Positions 4,569 through 5,028 of a DNA stretch of 5,028 nucleotides are shown one piece after another. A model generated the notes under the pieces. The model worked only from the letters and a program-made list of their open reading frames with translations, ran no database searches and was not told where the DNA came from. The first letter of the stretch is position 1. Each line of letters opens with the position of its first letter. Origin of the DNA: Bacillota bacterium. GTDB lineage: Bacteria; Bacillota_I; Bacilli_A; Erysipelotrichales; Erysipelotrichaceae. The stretch covers positions 1-5,028 of the forward strand of contig JAEWIH010000001.1 of NCBI GenBank assembly GCA_023387245.1. Direction: 5' to 3'. Position numbers and translations under genes: made by a program.

Positions 4569-5028
4569 CTATGAATCTAAAGTGGTCAATATTTCATAAC
4601 CCGTTTTAGTAACAACAACCATATGCTCAAAATGAGCAGTAATTGAACGATCTTTCGAAACTACACTCCAACCATCGGCCAATACTTGAGTAGAAGGTCT
4701 ACCTAAATGAACCATCGGCTCAACACAAAAAGTCATACCTTCTTTTAAAATTAAACCTCGACCAGCAACACCATCATTTAAAACAGCCGGATCTTCATGC
4801 AAATTACGACCAATACCATGACCGGAATAATCTAGGGGTATTCCAAATCCATACGGCTTAATTGTTTGACCAATCGCATACGAAATATCGCCTATCCTAA
4901 CACCAGGTTTAATTACCGACAAACCATTGAACAATGATAACTTAGTTACTTCCAACAACTGTTTAACTTTTTCATCAACATCACCTATCTCAAAAGTCCA
5001 AGCACCATCGCTATGATATCCCTTATAT
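4569..5028 (-). CDS. map: Type I methionine aminopeptidase, C-terminal 152 residues (gene runs off the right edge)
   Basis: Methionine aminopeptidase removes the initiator Met from nascent proteins, using a dinuclear metal centre. The frame is open to the right edge, so the 5' part lies outside. The fragment begins with YKGYHSDGAW, whose Asp (fragment residue 7) is the second metal-binding Asp. GHGIGRNLHEDP supplies the metal-ligand His70 and the catalytic His77. FCVEPMV supplies Glu103, and HFEHMV supplies Glu134. All ligands expected in this part are present; the first metal-binding Asp would be upstream of the edge. DGWSVVSKD and the EILTT end are typical. A TTG at 4958 lies mid-gene and is not a real start, because homology continues upstream. 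The stop TAG is overlapped by the infA Shine-Dalgarno, which indicates co-transcription and coupling. Confidence 0.96.
   Translation of the reverse strand, partial: YKGYHSDGAWTFEIGDVDEKVKQLLEVTKLSLFNGLSVIKPGVRIGDISYAIGQTIKPYGFGIPLDYSGHGIGRNLHEDPAVLNDGVAGRGLILKEGMTFCVEPMVHLGRPSTQVLADGWSVVSKDRSITAHFEHMVVVTKTGYEILTTLDS

Noticed and set aside
4569..4958. Short methionine aminopeptidase starting at TTG 4958
   Set aside because: The conserved sequence, including the metal-binding Asp in HSDGAW, continues upstream to the window edge, so the gene is cut by the edge and not by a late start.
1..5028. CRISPR array, insertion sequence, tRNA/rRNA gene, defence or phage genes
   Set aside because: No spaced direct repeats, transposase motifs, cloverleaf or rRNA-like stretches were seen, and nearly all bases are taken by conserved housekeeping genes.

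Overview
The window looks like chromosomal DNA of an AT-rich, low-GC Gram-positive bacterium (Firmicutes or a Mollicutes-related lineage that reads TGA as stop). Three things point there. The gene order map-infA-rpmJ-rpsM-rpsK-rpoA-rplQ lacks rpsD between rpsK and rpoA, unlike the proteobacterial alpha operon. Genes for the ECF-transporter ATPases follow the ribosomal cluster. Shine-Dalgarno sequences are strong (AGGAGG-like), and all six tryptophan codons are TGG. Every gene is on the minus strand, so transcription runs from 5028 towards 1. I cannot name a genus.

Region 5028-2047 is the end of the large ribosomal protein/RNA polymerase cluster. It holds the 3' part of map (methionine aminopeptidase), then complete infA (IF-1), rpmJ (L36), rpsM (S13), rpsK (S11), rpoA (RNA polymerase alpha) and rplQ (L17). 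Gaps are 9-23 nt and each gene has a clear Shine-Dalgarno sequence, so this reads as one co-transcribed translation/transcription unit. A hairpin with a GAAA loop and a short T run sits directly on the rplQ stop codon and probably ends or attenuates that transcript.

Region 2026-1172 holds two genes that interrupt the usual rplQ-ecfA junction. The first is a SAM-dependent O-methyltransferase of the YrrM/TrmR type, probably a tRNA wobble-uridine methyltransferase. The second is a 75-residue protein with an N-terminal membrane segment and no assigned function. The small gene appears to be its own transcription unit, with an extended -10 promoter, a strong Shine-Dalgarno sequence and a perfect 9-bp terminator-like hairpin after it.

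Region 1126-1 encodes the two ATPases of an energy-coupling factor vitamin/metal importer, ecfA1 (complete) and ecfA2 (N-terminal 106 residues). They overlap by 25 nt and are probably translationally coupled. ecfT would be expected next but lies outside the window.

Most of the window is conserved housekeeping DNA. I saw no mobile element, CRISPR array, tRNA or rRNA gene, or defence system. The points worth a second look are the hairpins that abut the start codons of the methyltransferase and ecfA1, the absence of Shine-Dalgarno sequences on the last three genes, the unassigned small membrane protein, and an altered SAM-binding motif in the methyltransferase. No gap between genes approaches 300 bases.
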